Source of the DNA: Streptomyces sp. B21-083 | GTDB taxonomy: Bacteria > Actinomycetota > Actinomycetes > Streptomycetales > Streptomycetaceae | Length of the DNA: 64,000 nt | Direction of reading: 5' to 3' | Assembly: GCF_036898825.1 (NCBI RefSeq) | Contig: NZ_JARUND010000002.1 | Span: forward strand, 3,720,001 to 3,784,000 | Shown here: one piece after another, positions 16,513-26,025 of the stretch | How the letters are laid out: every line of letters starts with the position of its first letter | Position numbering within the stretch: position 1 is the stretch's first letter | The notes under the pieces: generated by a model | The model's input: the letters and a program-made list of their open reading frames with translations, nothing else | Databases searched by the model: none | What the model was told of the DNA's origin: nothing | Program-made: the position numbers and the translations under genes

Positions 16513-17103
16513 TCACTCCCCCGCCGCGCCGAACGCGCCGCGCGCCATTCGGTGCAGCAGGCCGGCCGTGACGGCCCGGCCCGGGAGGCCGCCCGGGCGG
16601 CCCAGGTGGGGGGTCGAGTTCAGCAGGCCGAAGACCGAGTGGACGGCCGAGCGGGCAGCCGGTTCGGGCAGCTCCGGGTACACCTCGCGCACCACCTCCA
16701 CCCACAGCTCGACGTACTGCCGCTGAAGCTGGCGCACCAGCTTGCGGTCGCTGTCGCGCAGGCGGTCCAGTTCGCGGTCGTGGAGGGTGATCAGGGGGCG
16801 GTCGTCGAGGGCGAAGTCGATGTGACCCTCGATGAGGGAGTCGAGGAGCGCCTCGGGGTCCCCGCCGGCCTCCGCGACCCGCCGCTTGCCGCCGGTCAGA
16901 AGCTGGCCGCTGATACCCACCAGCAGCTCGGCGAGCATCGCGTCCTTGCCCGGGAAGTGGCGGTACAGGCCGGGGCCGCTGATGCCCACGGCCGCCCCTA
17001 TCTCGTCCACACCCACACCGTGGAAACCGCGCTCGGCGAAGAGCCTCGCGGCCTCCTTGAGGATCTGTTCGCGGCGGGTCGGGGCGTCGGTTCTCGTGGC
17101 CAT
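16513..17103 (-). CDS. TetR-family regulator of the leucine/isovalerate operon
   Basis: A 196-residue TetR protein from ATG 17103 (MATRTDAPTRREQILKEAARLF). The DNA-binding helix-turn-helix is at about residues 9-55 (GVDEIGAAVGISGPGLYRHFPGKDAML), followed by a mostly helical ligand domain (LITLHDRELDRLRDSDRKLVRQLQRQYVELW). It is transcribed away from the methylcrotonyl-CoA carboxylase operon, and the shared 117-bp intergenic region has two near-identical operators. It is therefore the likely repressor of itself and of that operon, responding to an acyl-CoA. Confidence 0.9.
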   Translation of the reverse strand: MATRTDAPTRREQILKEAARLFAERGFHGVGVDEIGAAVGISGPGLYRHFPGKDAMLAELLVGISGQLLTGGKRRVAEAGGDPEALLDSLIEGHIDFALDDRPLITLHDRELDRLRDSDRKLVRQLQRQYVELWVEVVREVYPELPEPAARSAVHSVFGLLNSTPHLGRPGGLPGRAVTAGLLHRMARGAFGAAGE

Positions 17104-17125
17104 GCAAATGATTCTAGACACGGAG

Positions 17126-17141
17126 GTTAGCGGTCGTTAAC
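17126..17141. promoter_or_regulatory. TetR operator copy 1
   Basis: GTTAGCGGTCGTTAAC has outer GTTA/TTAAC symmetry. It matches the second copy at 17155-17170 in 12 of 16 positions and lies 22 bp upstream of the TetR start codon. Confidence 0.7.
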
Positions 17142-17154
17142 CTGAAGGGGTTGG

Positions 17155-17170
17155 GTTAACGCTCATTAAC
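17155..17170. promoter_or_regulatory. TetR operator copy 2
   Basis: GTTAACGCTCATTAAC, with GTTAA-N6-TTAAC symmetry, lies 29 bp from copy 1 and 50 bp upstream of the carboxyltransferase start. The two sites fit control of both divergent promoters. Confidence 0.7.
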
Positions 17171-17220
17171 TTGTCGACCATCAGCCAACCACTGGGTGAC
17201 CTGGGTAAGGGGACCGCAGG

Positions 17221-18837
17221 ATGCAGGAGGCACCGGAGCTCCACAGCGCGGCGGACCCCGCGTCGGAGGCCTGGCGGGCCAACGAGGCGGCTCACCGCGC
17301 GCTGGTCGAGGAACTGCGCGGAAAGCTGGCCGCGGCCCGGCTGGGCGGGGGCGAGAAGGCCCGGAACCGGCACACCGCGCGCGGGAAGCTGCTTCCCCGG
17401 GAGCGGGTCGACCGGCTCCTCGACCCCGGGTCGCCCTTCCTGGAGCTCGCTCCCCTCGCCGCCGACGGGATGTACGAGGGGCAGGCGCCCGCCGCCGGTG
17501 TCATCGCCGGGATCGGCCGGGTCAGCGGGCGTGAGTGCGTGATCGTCGCCAACGACGCCACCGTCAAGGGCGGCACGTACTACCCGATGACCGTCAAGAA
17601 GCATCTGCGCGCGCAGGAGGTCGCCCTCGACAACCGGCTTCCCTGCATCTACCTCGTGGACTCCGGGGGCGCCTTCCTGCCCATGCAGGACGAGGTCTTC
17701 CCCGACCGTGACCACTTCGGGCGGATCTTCTTCAACCAGGCGCGGATGTCCGGCGCCGGCATTCCGCAGATCGCCGCCGTGCTGGGGTCCTGCACGGCCG
17801 GCGGTGCCTACGTTCCCGCCATGAGCGACGAAGCCGTCATCGTCCGCAACCAGGGGACCATCTTCCTGGGCGGGCCTCCGCTGGTGAAGGCCGCCACGGG
17901 TGAGGTCGTCACCGCCGAGGAGCTGGGCGGAGGGGATGTCCACGCGCGCGTGTCGGGCGTCACCGACCATCTCGCCGAGGACGACGCGCACGCCCTGCGC
18001 ATCGTCCGCAACATCGCCGCCACCCTTCCCGCGCGCGGGCCACTGCCCTGGGACGTCCGGTCCTCCGTCGAGCCCAAGGTCGACCCCCACGGGCTCTACG
18101 GCGCCGTGCCCGTCGACTCCCGCACCCCCTATGACGTACGGGAGATCATCGCGCGCGTGGTCGACGGTTCCGGTTTCTCGGAGTTCAAGGCCGAGTTCGG
18201 GCAGACCCTCGTCACCGGCTTCGCCCGTATCCACGGCCACCCGGTCGGGATCGTCGCCAACAACGGCATCCTGTTCTCCGAATCCGCCCAGAAGGGCGCC
18301 CACTTCATCGAGCTGTGCGACCAGCGCGGCATCCCCCTGCTGTTCCTCCAGAACATCTCCGGCTTCATGGTGGGCCGGGACTACGAGGCGGGTGGCATCG
18401 CCAAGCACGGCGCCAAGATGGTCACGGCCGTGGCCTGCACACGCGTACCCAAGCTGACGGTCGTGGTCGGCGGGTCGTACGGGGCCGGCAACTACTCGAT
18501 GTGCGGCCGGGCGTATTCGCCGCGCTTCCTGTGGATGTGGCCCGGCGCCAAGATCTCGGTCATGGGCGGCGAGCAGGCCGCGTCCGTCCTCGCGACCGTC
18601 AAGCGGGACCAGTTGGAGGCCCGCGGGGAGACCTGGCCGGCGGCCGACGAGGACGCCTTCAAGGACCCGATCCGCGCGCAGTACGAGCGCCAGGGCAACG
18701 CCTACTACGCGACGGCCCGGCTCTGGGACGACGGGGTCATCGACCCGCTGGAGACCCGCCAGGTACTGGGACTCGCTCTCACCGCCTGCGCCAACGCGCC
18801 GCTGGGTGACCCCCAGTTCGGCGTCTTCCGGATGTGA
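17221..18837 (+). CDS. methylcrotonyl-CoA carboxylase carboxyltransferase (beta) subunit
   Basis: A 538-residue carboxyltransferase. The start ATG 17221 has an AAGGGGA ribosome site at 8-9 bp. Crotonase-fold landmarks are [29 protein letters not shown] (methylcrotonyl-type), [35 protein letters not shown], and in the second half [24 protein letters not shown] and [22 protein letters not shown]. It transfers CO2 from biotin to 3-methylcrotonyl-CoA in leucine degradation. It heads a four-gene operon with overlapping junctions. Confidence 0.92.
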   Translation: MQEAPELHSAADPASEAWRANEAAHRALVEELRGKLAAARLGGGEKARNRHTARGKLLPRERVDRLLDPGSPFLELAPLAADGMYEGQAPAAGVIAGIGRVSGRECVIVANDATVKGGTYYPMTVKKHLRAQEVALDNRLPCIYLVDSGGAFLPMQDEVFPDRDHFGRIFFNQARMSGAGIPQIAAVLGSCTAGGAYVPAMSDEAVIVRNQGTIFLGGPPLVKAATGEVVTAEELGGGDVHARVSGVTDHLAEDDAHALRIVRNIAATLPARGPLPWDVRSSVEPKVDPHGLYGAVPVDSRTPYDVREIIARVVDGSGFSEFKAEFGQTLVTGFARIHGHPVGIVANNGILFSESAQKGAHFIELCDQRGIPLLFLQNISGFMVGRDYEAGGIAKHGAKMVTAVACTRVPKLTVVVGGSYGAGNYSMCGRAYSPRFLWMWPGAKISVMGGEQAASVLATVKRDQLEARGETWPAADEDAFKDPIRAQYERQGNAYYATARLWDDGVIDPLETRQVLGLALTACANAPLGDPQFGVFRM

Positions 18838-18851
18838 GGGGCTCCACGACG

Positions 18852-20855
18852 ATGAAAGGCACGATGAAGGGCTTCAGCACGATGTTCGACACAGTCCTCG
18901 TGGCCAACCGGGGCGAGATCGCCGTACGCGTCATCCGTACGCTGCGCTCCCTCGGGGTGCGCTCGGTGGCCGTTCACTCCGACGCGGATGCCGACGCCCG
19001 GCACGTCCGGGAGGCCGACACGGCGGTACGGATCGGGCCGGCGGCAGCGGCGGAGAGCTATCTGTCCGTCCCCCGTCTCCTCGAAGCCGCCGCCCGCACC
19101 GGCGCGCAGGCGGTGCACCCCGGGTACGGCTTCCTCGCCGAGAACGCCGCCTTCGCGCGCGCGTGCACCGAGGCAGGGCTGGCGTTCATCGGCCCCCCGG
19201 CGGACGCGATCGCCCTCATGGGCGACAAGATCCGCGCCAAGGAGACGGTCCGGGCGGCCGGGGTCCCGGTGGTCCCCGGGTCGAGCGGCAGCGGCCTCAC
19301 GGACGCCGAACTGGCCGACGCGGCACGGGAGATCGGCATGCCCGTGCTCCTCAAGCCGAGCGCGGGCGGCGGCGGCAAGGGTATGCGGCTGGTCAGGGAC
19401 GCTGCCGCCCTGGGCGAGGAGATCGCCGCCGCGCGGCGCGAGGCCCGCGCCTCCTTCGGCGACGACACGCTCCTCGTCGAACGGTGGGTGGACCGGCCCC
19501 GGCACATCGAGATCCAGGTCCTGGCCGACGCCCATGGGGATGTGGTGCACCTGGGCGAGCGCGAGTGCTCGCTCCAGCGGCGCCACCAGAAGCTCATCGA
19601 GGAGGCGCCCAGCGTGCTCCTCGACGAGCGGACCCGGGCCGCGATGGGCGAGGCGGCGGTCCAGGCGGCGCGCTCGTGCGGGTACGAGGGCGCGGGCACG
19701 GTCGAGTTCATCGTCCCTGGCAGCGACCCGTCGTCGTACTACTTCATGGAGATGAACACCCGCCTCCAGGTCGAGCATCCGGTGACGGAGCTGGTCACCG
19801 GCCTCGACCTGGTGGAATGGCAGCTGCGGGTGGCGGCGGGCGAGCCCCTGTCCTTCGGACAGGAGGAGATCCGCCTGACCGGGCACGCCGTGGAGGCCCG
19901 TATCTGCGCGGAGACGGTCTCCGTGCGGGAGGGCGCGCGAGGGTTCCTGCCGTCCGGCGGCACCGTGCTCGCCCTGCGCGAACCCTCCGGTGACGGCGTA
20001 CGCACCGACTCCGGACTGAGCGAGGGCACGGAGGTCGGTTCGCTGTACGACCCGATGCTGTCCAAGGTGATCGCGTACGGCCCCGACCGGGCGACGGCGC
20101 TCAGAAAGCTCCGGGCGGCCCTCGCGGAGACGGTCACGCTGGGCGTGCCGACGAACGCCGGTTTCCTGCGCCGCCTTCTCGCCCATCCGGCGGTCGTGGC
20201 GGGGGAGTTGGACACGGGGTTGGTGGAGCGCGAGGTCGACTCCCTCGTCCCGGACGGCGTTCCGGAGGAGGTCTACGAGGCGGCGGCGGCCGTACGACAG
20301 GAGGCGCTGCGGCCGAAGGCGACGGAGGGCGGCTGGACGGACCCCTTCTCCGTGCCGAGCGGCTGGCGGCTGGGGGGCACGCCCAAGCCGCCGGCCTTCT
20401 GGCTGCGGGTGCAGGACCCCGTGGAGTACGTCCCCCGTGGCACCCACACGGTCACCGACACCCAGGTGTCCGTGGTCCTGGACGGCGTCCGGCACACCTT
20501 CCACCGCGCCGCCGACTGGCTCGGCCGGGACGGCGACGCGTGGCAGGTGCGCGACCACGACCCGGTGGCGGCCTCGCTCACCGGCGCCGCCCACGCGGGA
20601 GCCGACTCGCTGACCGCCCCGATGCCCGGCACGGTGACGGTGGTCAAGGTGGCGGTCGGGGACGAAGTGGCCGCCGGTCAGAGCCTGTTGGTGGTCGAGG
20701 CGATGAAGATGGAGCACGTCATCGCCGCCCCGCACGCGGGCACGGTCGCCGAGCTGGACGTCACCCCGGGGACGACCGTCGCCATGGACCAGGTACTCGC
20801 CGTGATCACGCCTGTGGATTCCCTGCCACAGCCCTCGGCAGAGGAGGAGAAATGA
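18852..20855 (+). CDS. biotin-containing carboxylase (alpha) subunit of methylcrotonyl-CoA carboxylase
   Basis: About 667 residues. Possible starts are GTG 18834, ATG 18852 (GAGGGG 10 bp upstream) and ATG 18882 ([18 protein letters not shown], the usual family start). Biotin carboxylase motifs are [14 protein letters not shown], the ATP-grasp loop [32 protein letters not shown], and EARICAE. The C-terminal biotinyl domain has [13 protein letters not shown] with the modified Lys. It carboxylates biotin with ATP and bicarbonate and pairs with the preceding beta subunit. Its stop overlaps the HMG-CoA lyase start by 4 bp. Confidence 0.92.
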   Translation: MKGTMKGFSTMFDTVLVANRGEIAVRVIRTLRSLGVRSVAVHSDADADARHVREADTAVRIGPAAAAESYLSVPRLLEAAARTGAQAVHPGYGFLAENAAFARACTEAGLAFIGPPADAIALMGDKIRAKETVRAAGVPVVPGSSGSGLTDAELADAAREIGMPVLLKPSAGGGGKGMRLVRDAAALGEEIAAARREARASFGDDTLLVERWVDRPRHIEIQVLADAHGDVVHLGERECSLQRRHQKLIEEAPSVLLDERTRAAMGEAAVQAARSCGYEGAGTVEFIVPGSDPSSYYFMEMNTRLQVEHPVTELVTGLDLVEWQLRVAAGEPLSFGQEEIRLTGHAVEARICAETVSVREGARGFLPSGGTVLALREPSGDGVRTDSGLSEGTEVGSLYDPMLSKVIAYGPDRATALRKLRAALAETVTLGVPTNAGFLRRLLAHPAVVAGELDTGLVEREVDSLVPDGVPEEVYEAAAAVRQEALRPKATEGGWTDPFSVPSGWRLGGTPKPPAFWLRVQDPVEYVPRGTHTVTDTQVSVVLDGVRHTFHRAADWLGRDGDAWQVRDHDPVAASLTGAAHAGADSLTAPMPGTVTVVKVAVGDEVAAGQSLLVVEAMKMEHVIAAPHAGTVAELDVTPGTTVAMDQVLAVITPVDSLPQPSAEEEK

Positions 20856-21811
20856 CGCTTCCCATGGTCGTGCCGGCCCCGGATCTGCCCGCGCGGGTCA
20901 GGATCCACGAGGTCGGCGCACGTGACGGGCTGCAGAACGAGAAGACGACCGTCCCGACGGAGGTGAAGGCGCAGTTCATCCGCCGCCTGGCCGCCGCGGG
21001 CCTGACGACGATCGAGGCGACCAGCTTCGTCCACCCCAGGTGGGTGCCCCAACTCGCGGACGCGGAGGATCTGTACCCGCAGGTCAGCGATCTGCCCGTA
21101 CGTCTGCCGGTGCTCGTTCCGAACGAACGCGGGCTGGACCGGGCCCTGGCGCTGGGCGCACGCCAGGTCGCCGTGTTCGCCAGCGCGACGGAGTCCTTCG
21201 CGAAGGCCAACCTCAACCGGACGGTCGACGAGGCGCTGGCGATGTTCGAGCCGGTGGTGTCCCGGGCCAAGGCGGAGAACGCGTCGGTCCGCGGCTATCT
21301 CTCCATGTGCTTCGGCGACCCGTGGGAGGGCCCCGTGCCCGTCGCGCAGGTCGTCCGGGTGTGCCGGGCGCTGCTGGACACGGGCTGTGACGAACTGAGC
21401 CTGGGCGACACGATCGGGGTCGCGACGCCGGGTCATGTGCGGCGCCTGCTGGTCGAGTTGAACGAGGCCTCCGTACCGACGTCGGCCCTTGCCGTGCACT
21501 TCCACGACACCTACGGCCAGGCCCTCGCCAACACCCTGGCCGCGCTCCAGCACGGCGTCACCACCGTGGACGCCTCCGCGGGCGGCCTCGGCGGCTGCCC
21601 GTTCGCCAAGTCGGCGACCGGCAACCTGGCCACCGAGGACCTGGTGTGGATGCTCCAGGGCCTCGGCATCGAGACCGGAGTCGACCTCGGCCACCTCGTC
21701 GCCACGAGCACGTGGATGGCCGACCAGCTCGGCCGCCCGAGCCCGTCCCGCACCGTACGAGCCCTTTCCCACCAGGATTCCGAGGAATCCGCGGAATCCC
21801 AGGAGCCGTGA
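20852..21811 (+). CDS. hydroxymethylglutaryl-CoA lyase
   Basis: A 319-residue DRE-TIM metallolyase from ATG 20852, with a GAGGAGGAGA ribosome site. Signatures are [13 protein letters not shown] at the N terminus (HMGL motif with catalytic Arg and metal Asp), [14 protein letters not shown], the metal-binding [12 protein letters not shown], and the catalytic Cys loop in [22 protein letters not shown]. It splits HMG-CoA into acetoacetate and acetyl-CoA, the last step of leucine breakdown. It overlaps the biotin subunit gene, and the dehydrogenase starts 5 bp after its stop. Confidence 0.93.
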   Translation: MTLPMVVPAPDLPARVRIHEVGARDGLQNEKTTVPTEVKAQFIRRLAAAGLTTIEATSFVHPRWVPQLADAEDLYPQVSDLPVRLPVLVPNERGLDRALALGARQVAVFASATESFAKANLNRTVDEALAMFEPVVSRAKAENASVRGYLSMCFGDPWEGPVPVAQVVRVCRALLDTGCDELSLGDTIGVATPGHVRRLLVELNEASVPTSALAVHFHDTYGQALANTLAALQHGVTTVDASAGGLGGCPFAKSATGNLATEDLVWMLQGLGIETGVDLGHLVATSTWMADQLGRPSPSRTVRALSHQDSEESAESQEP

Positions 21812-21816
21812 GGACC

Positions 21817-22989
21817 ATGGACCACAAGCTCTCTCCCGAACTGGAAGAACTGCGCCGTACGGTCGAGGCGTTCGCGCACGACGTCGTGGCCCCGAAGATC
21901 GGCGACTTCTACGAGCGGCACGAGTTCCCGTACGAGATCGTCCGCGAGATGGGCAGGATGGGCCTGTTCGGACTGCCGTTCCCCGAGGAGTACGGCGGAA
22001 TGGGCGGCGACTATCTGGCGCTGGGCATCGCGCTGGAGGAGCTGGCGCGGGTCGACTCGTCGGTGGCGATCACCCTGGAGGCCGGGGTCTCGCTGGGCGC
22101 GATGCCCATCCACCTGTTCGGCACCGAGGCGCAGAAGCGCGAGTGGCTCCCGCGCCTGTGCGCCGGCGAGATCCTGGGCGCGTTCGGCCTGACGGAACCG
22201 GACGGCGGCTCGGACGCGGGTGCGACCCGGACGACGGCACGCCTGGACCCGGACACCGATGAATGGGTGATCAACGGTACGAAGTGCTTCATCACCAACT
22301 CCGGCACGGACATCACGGGCTTCGTGACGGTGACGGCGGTGACGGGCCGCAAGCCGGACGGCAGGCCGCTCATCTCCGCGATCCTGGTCCCGTCGGGCAC
22401 GCCGGGCTTCACGGTCGCGGCGCCGTACTCGAAGGTCGGCTGGAACGCCTCGGACACCCGCGAGCTGTCCTTCGCGGACGTACGGGTCCCGGCCGCGAAC
22501 CTGATCGGCGAGCAGGGGCGCGGCTACGCCCAGTTCCTGCGCATCCTCGACGAGGGGCGCGTCGCGATCGCGGCGCTGGCGACCGGACTCGCCCAGGGCT
22601 GCGTGGACGAGTCCGTGAAGTACGCCAAGGAACGGCAGGCGTTCGGGCGCCCGATCGGCGCCAACCAGGCGATCCAGTTCAAGATCGCGGACATGGAGAT
22701 GAAGGCCCACACGTCCCGCCTGGCCTGGCGGGACGCGGCCTCCCGTCTGGTCACGGGCGAGCCCTTCAAGAAGGAAGCGGCCCTGGCCAAGCTGTACTCG
22801 TCCACGATCGCCGTGGACAACGCCCGCGACGCTACCCAGATCCACGGCGGCTACGGCTTCATGAACGAGTACCCGGTGGCCCGGATGTGGCGCGACTCCA
22901 AGATCCTGGAGATCGGGGAGGGCACGAGCGAGGTCCAACGGATGCTTATCGCACGGGAGTTGGGCTTGGGGCTGGAGATGGCGGGCTGA
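21817..22989 (+). CDS. acyl-CoA dehydrogenase, probably isovaleryl-CoA type
   Basis: A 390-residue acyl-CoA dehydrogenase from ATG 21817. Visible are LTEPDGGSDAGATRTTA, GTKCFITNSGTDITGFV, the ERQAFGRPIGANQAIQFKIADM helix, IHGGYGFMNEYPVARMWRDSKI, and EIGEGTSEVQRMLIARELGL, where the catalytic Glu of this subgroup is expected. Its place as the last gene of the carboxylase/lyase operon points to isovaleryl- or a related branched-chain acyl-CoA. Its last 44 bp overlap the convergent heme oxygenase-like gene. Confidence 0.9.
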   Translation: MDHKLSPELEELRRTVEAFAHDVVAPKIGDFYERHEFPYEIVREMGRMGLFGLPFPEEYGGMGGDYLALGIALEELARVDSSVAITLEAGVSLGAMPIHLFGTEAQKREWLPRLCAGEILGAFGLTEPDGGSDAGATRTTARLDPDTDEWVINGTKCFITNSGTDITGFVTVTAVTGRKPDGRPLISAILVPSGTPGFTVAAPYSKVGWNASDTRELSFADVRVPAANLIGEQGRGYAQFLRILDEGRVAIAALATGLAQGCVDESVKYAKERQAFGRPIGANQAIQFKIADMEMKAHTSRLAWRDAASRLVTGEPFKKEAALAKLYSSTIAVDNARDATQIHGGYGFMNEYPVARMWRDSKILEIGEGTSEVQRMLIARELGLGLEMAG

Positions 22990-23680
22990 GGCCCACGGAC
23001 AGGGCCCCGGTGATCGCGGCGGTGTGCCGATAGGCGACCCGGGCCGCCGTGACGACCTGTTCCTGCGCCTCGGGGTCGGTGAGGGCCTGGTTCATACGGG
23101 AGGTGAAGCGGGCCCAGCGGTCGCGGTCACCGCTGGTGTAGTAGGCGACGCCGGCTGTGCCGTCGTCCCTTCCGGGCAGGTGGTAGGCGGCGGTGACGTA
23201 CGGGTGCAGGAAGAGGGCGCCGAGCGTCGAGCCCTCCATGACGTAGAGGAACCCGAGGAGGGAGGGGAGACCGCGAAGGTCGGCCTCGGCTGCCCGCTGC
23301 CGTATCTCCGCCGCGAACGCTTCGGCTTCGGCGGCGGCCGAGGGGGCGAGAGCAGTACGTGGCGACGCGGTACTCGGCGACGCGGTACTCGGTGCGGTGC
23401 CGAGGTTCGCGAAGTAGGCCAGGTCGCGATCGATGAGGGGGAGTTTGACGAGGTCGGGTGACCATACGCGGTCAGATGCAGCCGACTCCGCGAGCCGGGA
23501 CAGCTCCCCTTCCAGGGCTCCCAACACCACCCGGTAGGCGGCGAGTTGGCCGACGTACCGCTCGACTGGCAGGGTCCCGGCGAGCATCGCGCTCGCGAAC
23601 GGGGTGGCCTCCAGGGCGTCGTGCCAGTCACGGGTACTCGTCCGCAGCCGCTCGACCATCGTGACCGGGGCCGCCGTCAT
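22946..23680 (-). CDS. heme oxygenase-like protein
   Basis: A 244-residue all-helical protein of the biliverdin-producing heme oxygenase family. The proximal His is H20 in STRDWHDALEATPF, and the distal-helix region is LGFLYVMEGSTLGALFLHPYV. A low-complexity insert (repeated SPSTASPRTA) lies at about residues 97-110, and the C terminus is a Pro/Ser tail. Heme oxygenases open heme to biliverdin, CO and iron. The gene starts inside the stop of the prenyl synthase gene (4-bp overlap), an odd partner for heme breakdown, so a non-heme diiron role of the same fold is an alternative. Confidence 0.8.
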   Translation of the reverse strand: MTAAPVTMVERLRTSTRDWHDALEATPFASAMLAGTLPVERYVGQLAAYRVVLGALEGELSRLAESAASDRVWSPDLVKLPLIDRDLAYFANLGTAPSTASPSTASPRTALAPSAAAEAEAFAAEIRQRAAEADLRGLPSLLGFLYVMEGSTLGALFLHPYVTAAYHLPGRDDGTAGVAYYTSGDRDRWARFTSRMNQALTDPEAQEQVVTAARVAYRHTAAITGALSVGLSPPSPAPSPTPVR

Positions 23681-24858
23681 GCGCCGCTCCGCTGCAGGAG
23701 GGTCTCATGGAGACGGTCGATGAGATGCCCCTTGCGTTCGATGGTGAGGTCGAAGTAGGCCGCGCTGCGGTCGGACCGGCACACCCGGTACACGCTCTCC
23801 TTGGCCTCCCGCTTCAGCCGGACCGCTTCGGCGGCGAGTGAGAGAAGCGTCGGCTCCAGTTTCGGATGCCCGAGGACGTACGACTTCAACTGCTCCCCGG
23901 AGAGTGCCGGTCGGGACGACTCGGGGTCGAGCAGTTCGAGGAAGACCCGGTTGCTGAGCCCGTCGTAGTCCTCGTGGATCCGGCCGCCGCCGAACTGGGG
24001 TACGAAGTCGGTGAGGTCGTTGAACAGCTGGCTCGCCAGGCCGAGTTGGCGCATGGCGGCGTCCAGGGTGTACTGCTCGTCGTCGACGACGCGCAGGGCA
24101 GCGAGAGCCGAGTCGAGCGGCATCCGGAAGAGGGTTCCGGTCTTGAGGGCGGCCAGTGACTCCCAGTAGGCCACGCGCTCTTCGAGGGGCGCGGCCAGCA
24201 ACTCGGCGCGGGTCTCGGGCGTATGCGTGGACAGGTCGACGGCCTGTCCGGTGAAGCCGCTCTCGACGGCCCGCGCGAGGCTGTCCACGACGACGGGGTC
24301 GGCGGCGTGCCGCAGGACGGCCGCGATCAGCCAGGACCCGGTGTTGAGCGCGAGCGGCACACCATGGGTGACGTGGAGGGCGGGTTCGCCGTAGCGGACG
24401 TCGCTGCCGTCCTGGATGTCGTCGATGGCGACGAATGCCTTGAGCATGACCCGCACGGCGACGGCGGCCCGCCGCACGACGGCCAGGTCGGCAGAGGAAA
24501 CGTCACCCCCCGTCCCGTTCCCGATCCCGGTCTCGTCGGGGAAGCCCCGGTAGTTGCGGTAGGCCCAGTACACCATCGACGGCCGCAACGGGGCCCGGTT
24601 ACCGCCGGGCGCTCCGGCGGTCGGGGGCAACGCCTCCTGCCCCACCTTGGATCCGACGGCGTCGGCGACGGGCTCGTAGAGGGAGCGCCGCAGAGCGGCC
24701 TCGTAGACGGACTGCGCGGGAACCCCCGCAGGTGCGGTCAACGACGCGAGAAACTCGGCCAGATCGTCCTCCAGCAGAGAAGCGTCACTCCGCACCACCC
24801 CCGCTACCGCGTCCGACGCTTCCCCAGCCGCGCCAGCGACCTTCTCCGTGGCACCCAT
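23677..24858 (-). CDS. polyprenyl diphosphate synthase family protein
   Basis: A 393-residue protein from ATG 24858 with a GGAGG site upstream; an in-frame ATG at 25023 is less likely. The first aspartate-rich motif DDIQD is at 146-150 and the GFTGQAVDL helix at about 201-209. The second motif is N280-DLTD rather than DDxxD. A Gly/Asn-rich insert precedes the first motif. Classical members condense isopentenyl diphosphate units into C15-C20 chains; the altered second motif leaves product and even activity open. It is coupled to the heme oxygenase-like gene downstream, with no terpene cyclase in view. Confidence 0.82.
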   Translation of the reverse strand: MGATEKVAGAAGEASDAVAGVVRSDASLLEDDLAEFLASLTAPAGVPAQSVYEAALRRSLYEPVADAVGSKVGQEALPPTAGAPGGNRAPLRPSMVYWAYRNYRGFPDETGIGNGTGGDVSSADLAVVRRAAVAVRVMLKAFVAIDDIQDGSDVRYGEPALHVTHGVPLALNTGSWLIAAVLRHAADPVVVDSLARAVESGFTGQAVDLSTHTPETRAELLAAPLEERVAYWESLAALKTGTLFRMPLDSALAALRVVDDEQYTLDAAMRQLGLASQLFNDLTDFVPQFGGGRIHEDYDGLSNRVFLELLDPESSRPALSGEQLKSYVLGHPKLEPTLLSLAAEAVRLKREAKESVYRVCRSDRSAAYFDLTIERKGHLIDRLHETLLQRSGA

Positions 24859-24989
24859 ACCCGCCCCAGCCTCCACTTCCTGCTCCCGCCCCCGACCCCC
24901 GTCGACTGCAGAAGCGTGATCGCAACTGACATATTTCGCAAGGGAGTTCGAGGACAGGGGGGTGGCCGATGTGGCGGAATTCAGCCACT

Positions 24990-25572
24990 GAGCACGCCAA
25001 ACAGACCCATACCCCTCTGACAAACCCGATCCCCATCGGCCTGCCGACCCATACCAGCAGCGCGGTCTTCCCCCTGGTCCTGGGACCCGACAACCTGCCC
25101 ATGATCATCGACCCGGCCGAAGCGGAACAGGACATCCCCTGGCGGTCCTTTCCGCACTCACCCACGCCAAGGACCCGGCCCTCCCTGCGATATTGGAAGC
25201 ACTGGCGACGGTGCTGGCCAATGTCGGCGGCAACGCCTTGGACGACTGGGCGGGAATACACCGGAATCGGCCTGGGTGACACCCCGGCCCGCGCGCTCCG
25301 GGGGAACCTCGTGGCCATGCGTCCCAGCCGCTTCCCGGGCAGCGGCACCATCGTGGAGGAATACCGCATCAACGGCTTCACCCAAGGTGAGGCCGAAGGC
25401 GAAGCCAAGGGCCGCGCGAAGGACATCCTGCGCATCCTCGACCTTCGCGGCATCGACGTCTCCGAAGCCGCCCGGGACGCATCAGCGCCTGCACCGACCT
25501 GGACGCCCTCGGCAGCCGGCTCGACCGGTCACTCACAGCGCCGCCACGGAGGAGCTGTTCACCCAGGCATAA
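24990..25572 (+). pseudogene. frameshifted Rpn/PD-(D/E)XK-like hypothetical gene remnant
   Basis: Pieces of one Streptomyces protein family appear in successive frames: FPLVLGPDNLPMIIDPAEAEQDIP, then in another frame LTHAKDPALPAILEALATVL, then ALRGNLVAMRPSR with GEAEGEAKGRAKDILRILDLRGIDV, then CTDLDALGSRLDRSLT and ATEELFTQA. These match the C-terminal half of the common family of recombination-promoting-nuclease-like proteins. The catalytic N-terminal part is missing and at least two frameshifts are present, so the gene is dead. Confidence 0.65.
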
Positions 25573-25634
25573 CCGCCGGAGCCGACACCGGCCGCGTGCC
25601 CGGACTCACCGATGAGAACGATCGCGTGTGTCCC

Positions 25635-25952
25635 CTAAACGCCACGCGGCCGAAGGCGCAGCCAGCTGCTGCCCTCGAACTCCACGGGAACGTCGTCCTC
25701 CCACGGATCGATGCCCAGAGCCTCCAGCTCGTCGAACCACCGGTCTCGCTGCGACTCGGGCAACCGCCGGCCGCACCACGGACAGAAGAGGATGCCAGTC
25801 GTCGCGGTACCGCCGTCGTGGATGATCAGCCCGTACTCCTGGAACTTCGCGACGAAGCCGACGAGCGCGTCCGGGCAGGCGTACGGATCGGCATGGACGT
25901 CGCAGTCCCAGTCCACACGGCGGGCCATCTCCGTACAGCAGTGATCGGTCAC
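25635..25952 (-). CDS. DUF6980 small protein
   Basis: A 105-residue protein from GTG 25952, preceded by a GGGGGAGGA ribosome site. It has an N-terminal CC pair (TDHCCTEM), the block ADPYACPDALVGFVAKFQEYGLIIHDGGT, and CPWCGRRLPESQRDRWFDELE, a CxxC pair likely to bind zinc. The C terminus, ELEALGIDPWEDDVPVEF, is typical of DUF6980. Function is unknown; it may be a small zinc protein. Confidence 0.8.
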   Translation of the reverse strand: MTDHCCTEMARRVDWDCDVHADPYACPDALVGFVAKFQEYGLIIHDGGTATTGILFCPWCGRRLPESQRDRWFDELEALGIDPWEDDVPVEFEGSSWLRLRPRGV

Positions 25953-25967
25953 CGGCTCATCCTCCCC

Positions 25968-26010
25968 CACCGGGGGCGGACGAGGGACCACCTCTCGTCC
26001 GCCCCCGGTG
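25968..26010. terminator. strong terminator after the NlpC/P60 gene
   Basis: A perfect 17-bp stem (25968-25984 with 25994-26010) and 9-nt loop lie between the leftward NlpC/P60 gene and the DUF6980 gene on the same strand. Confidence 0.85.
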
Positions 26011-26025
26011 AGGGCCCGGCACAGC

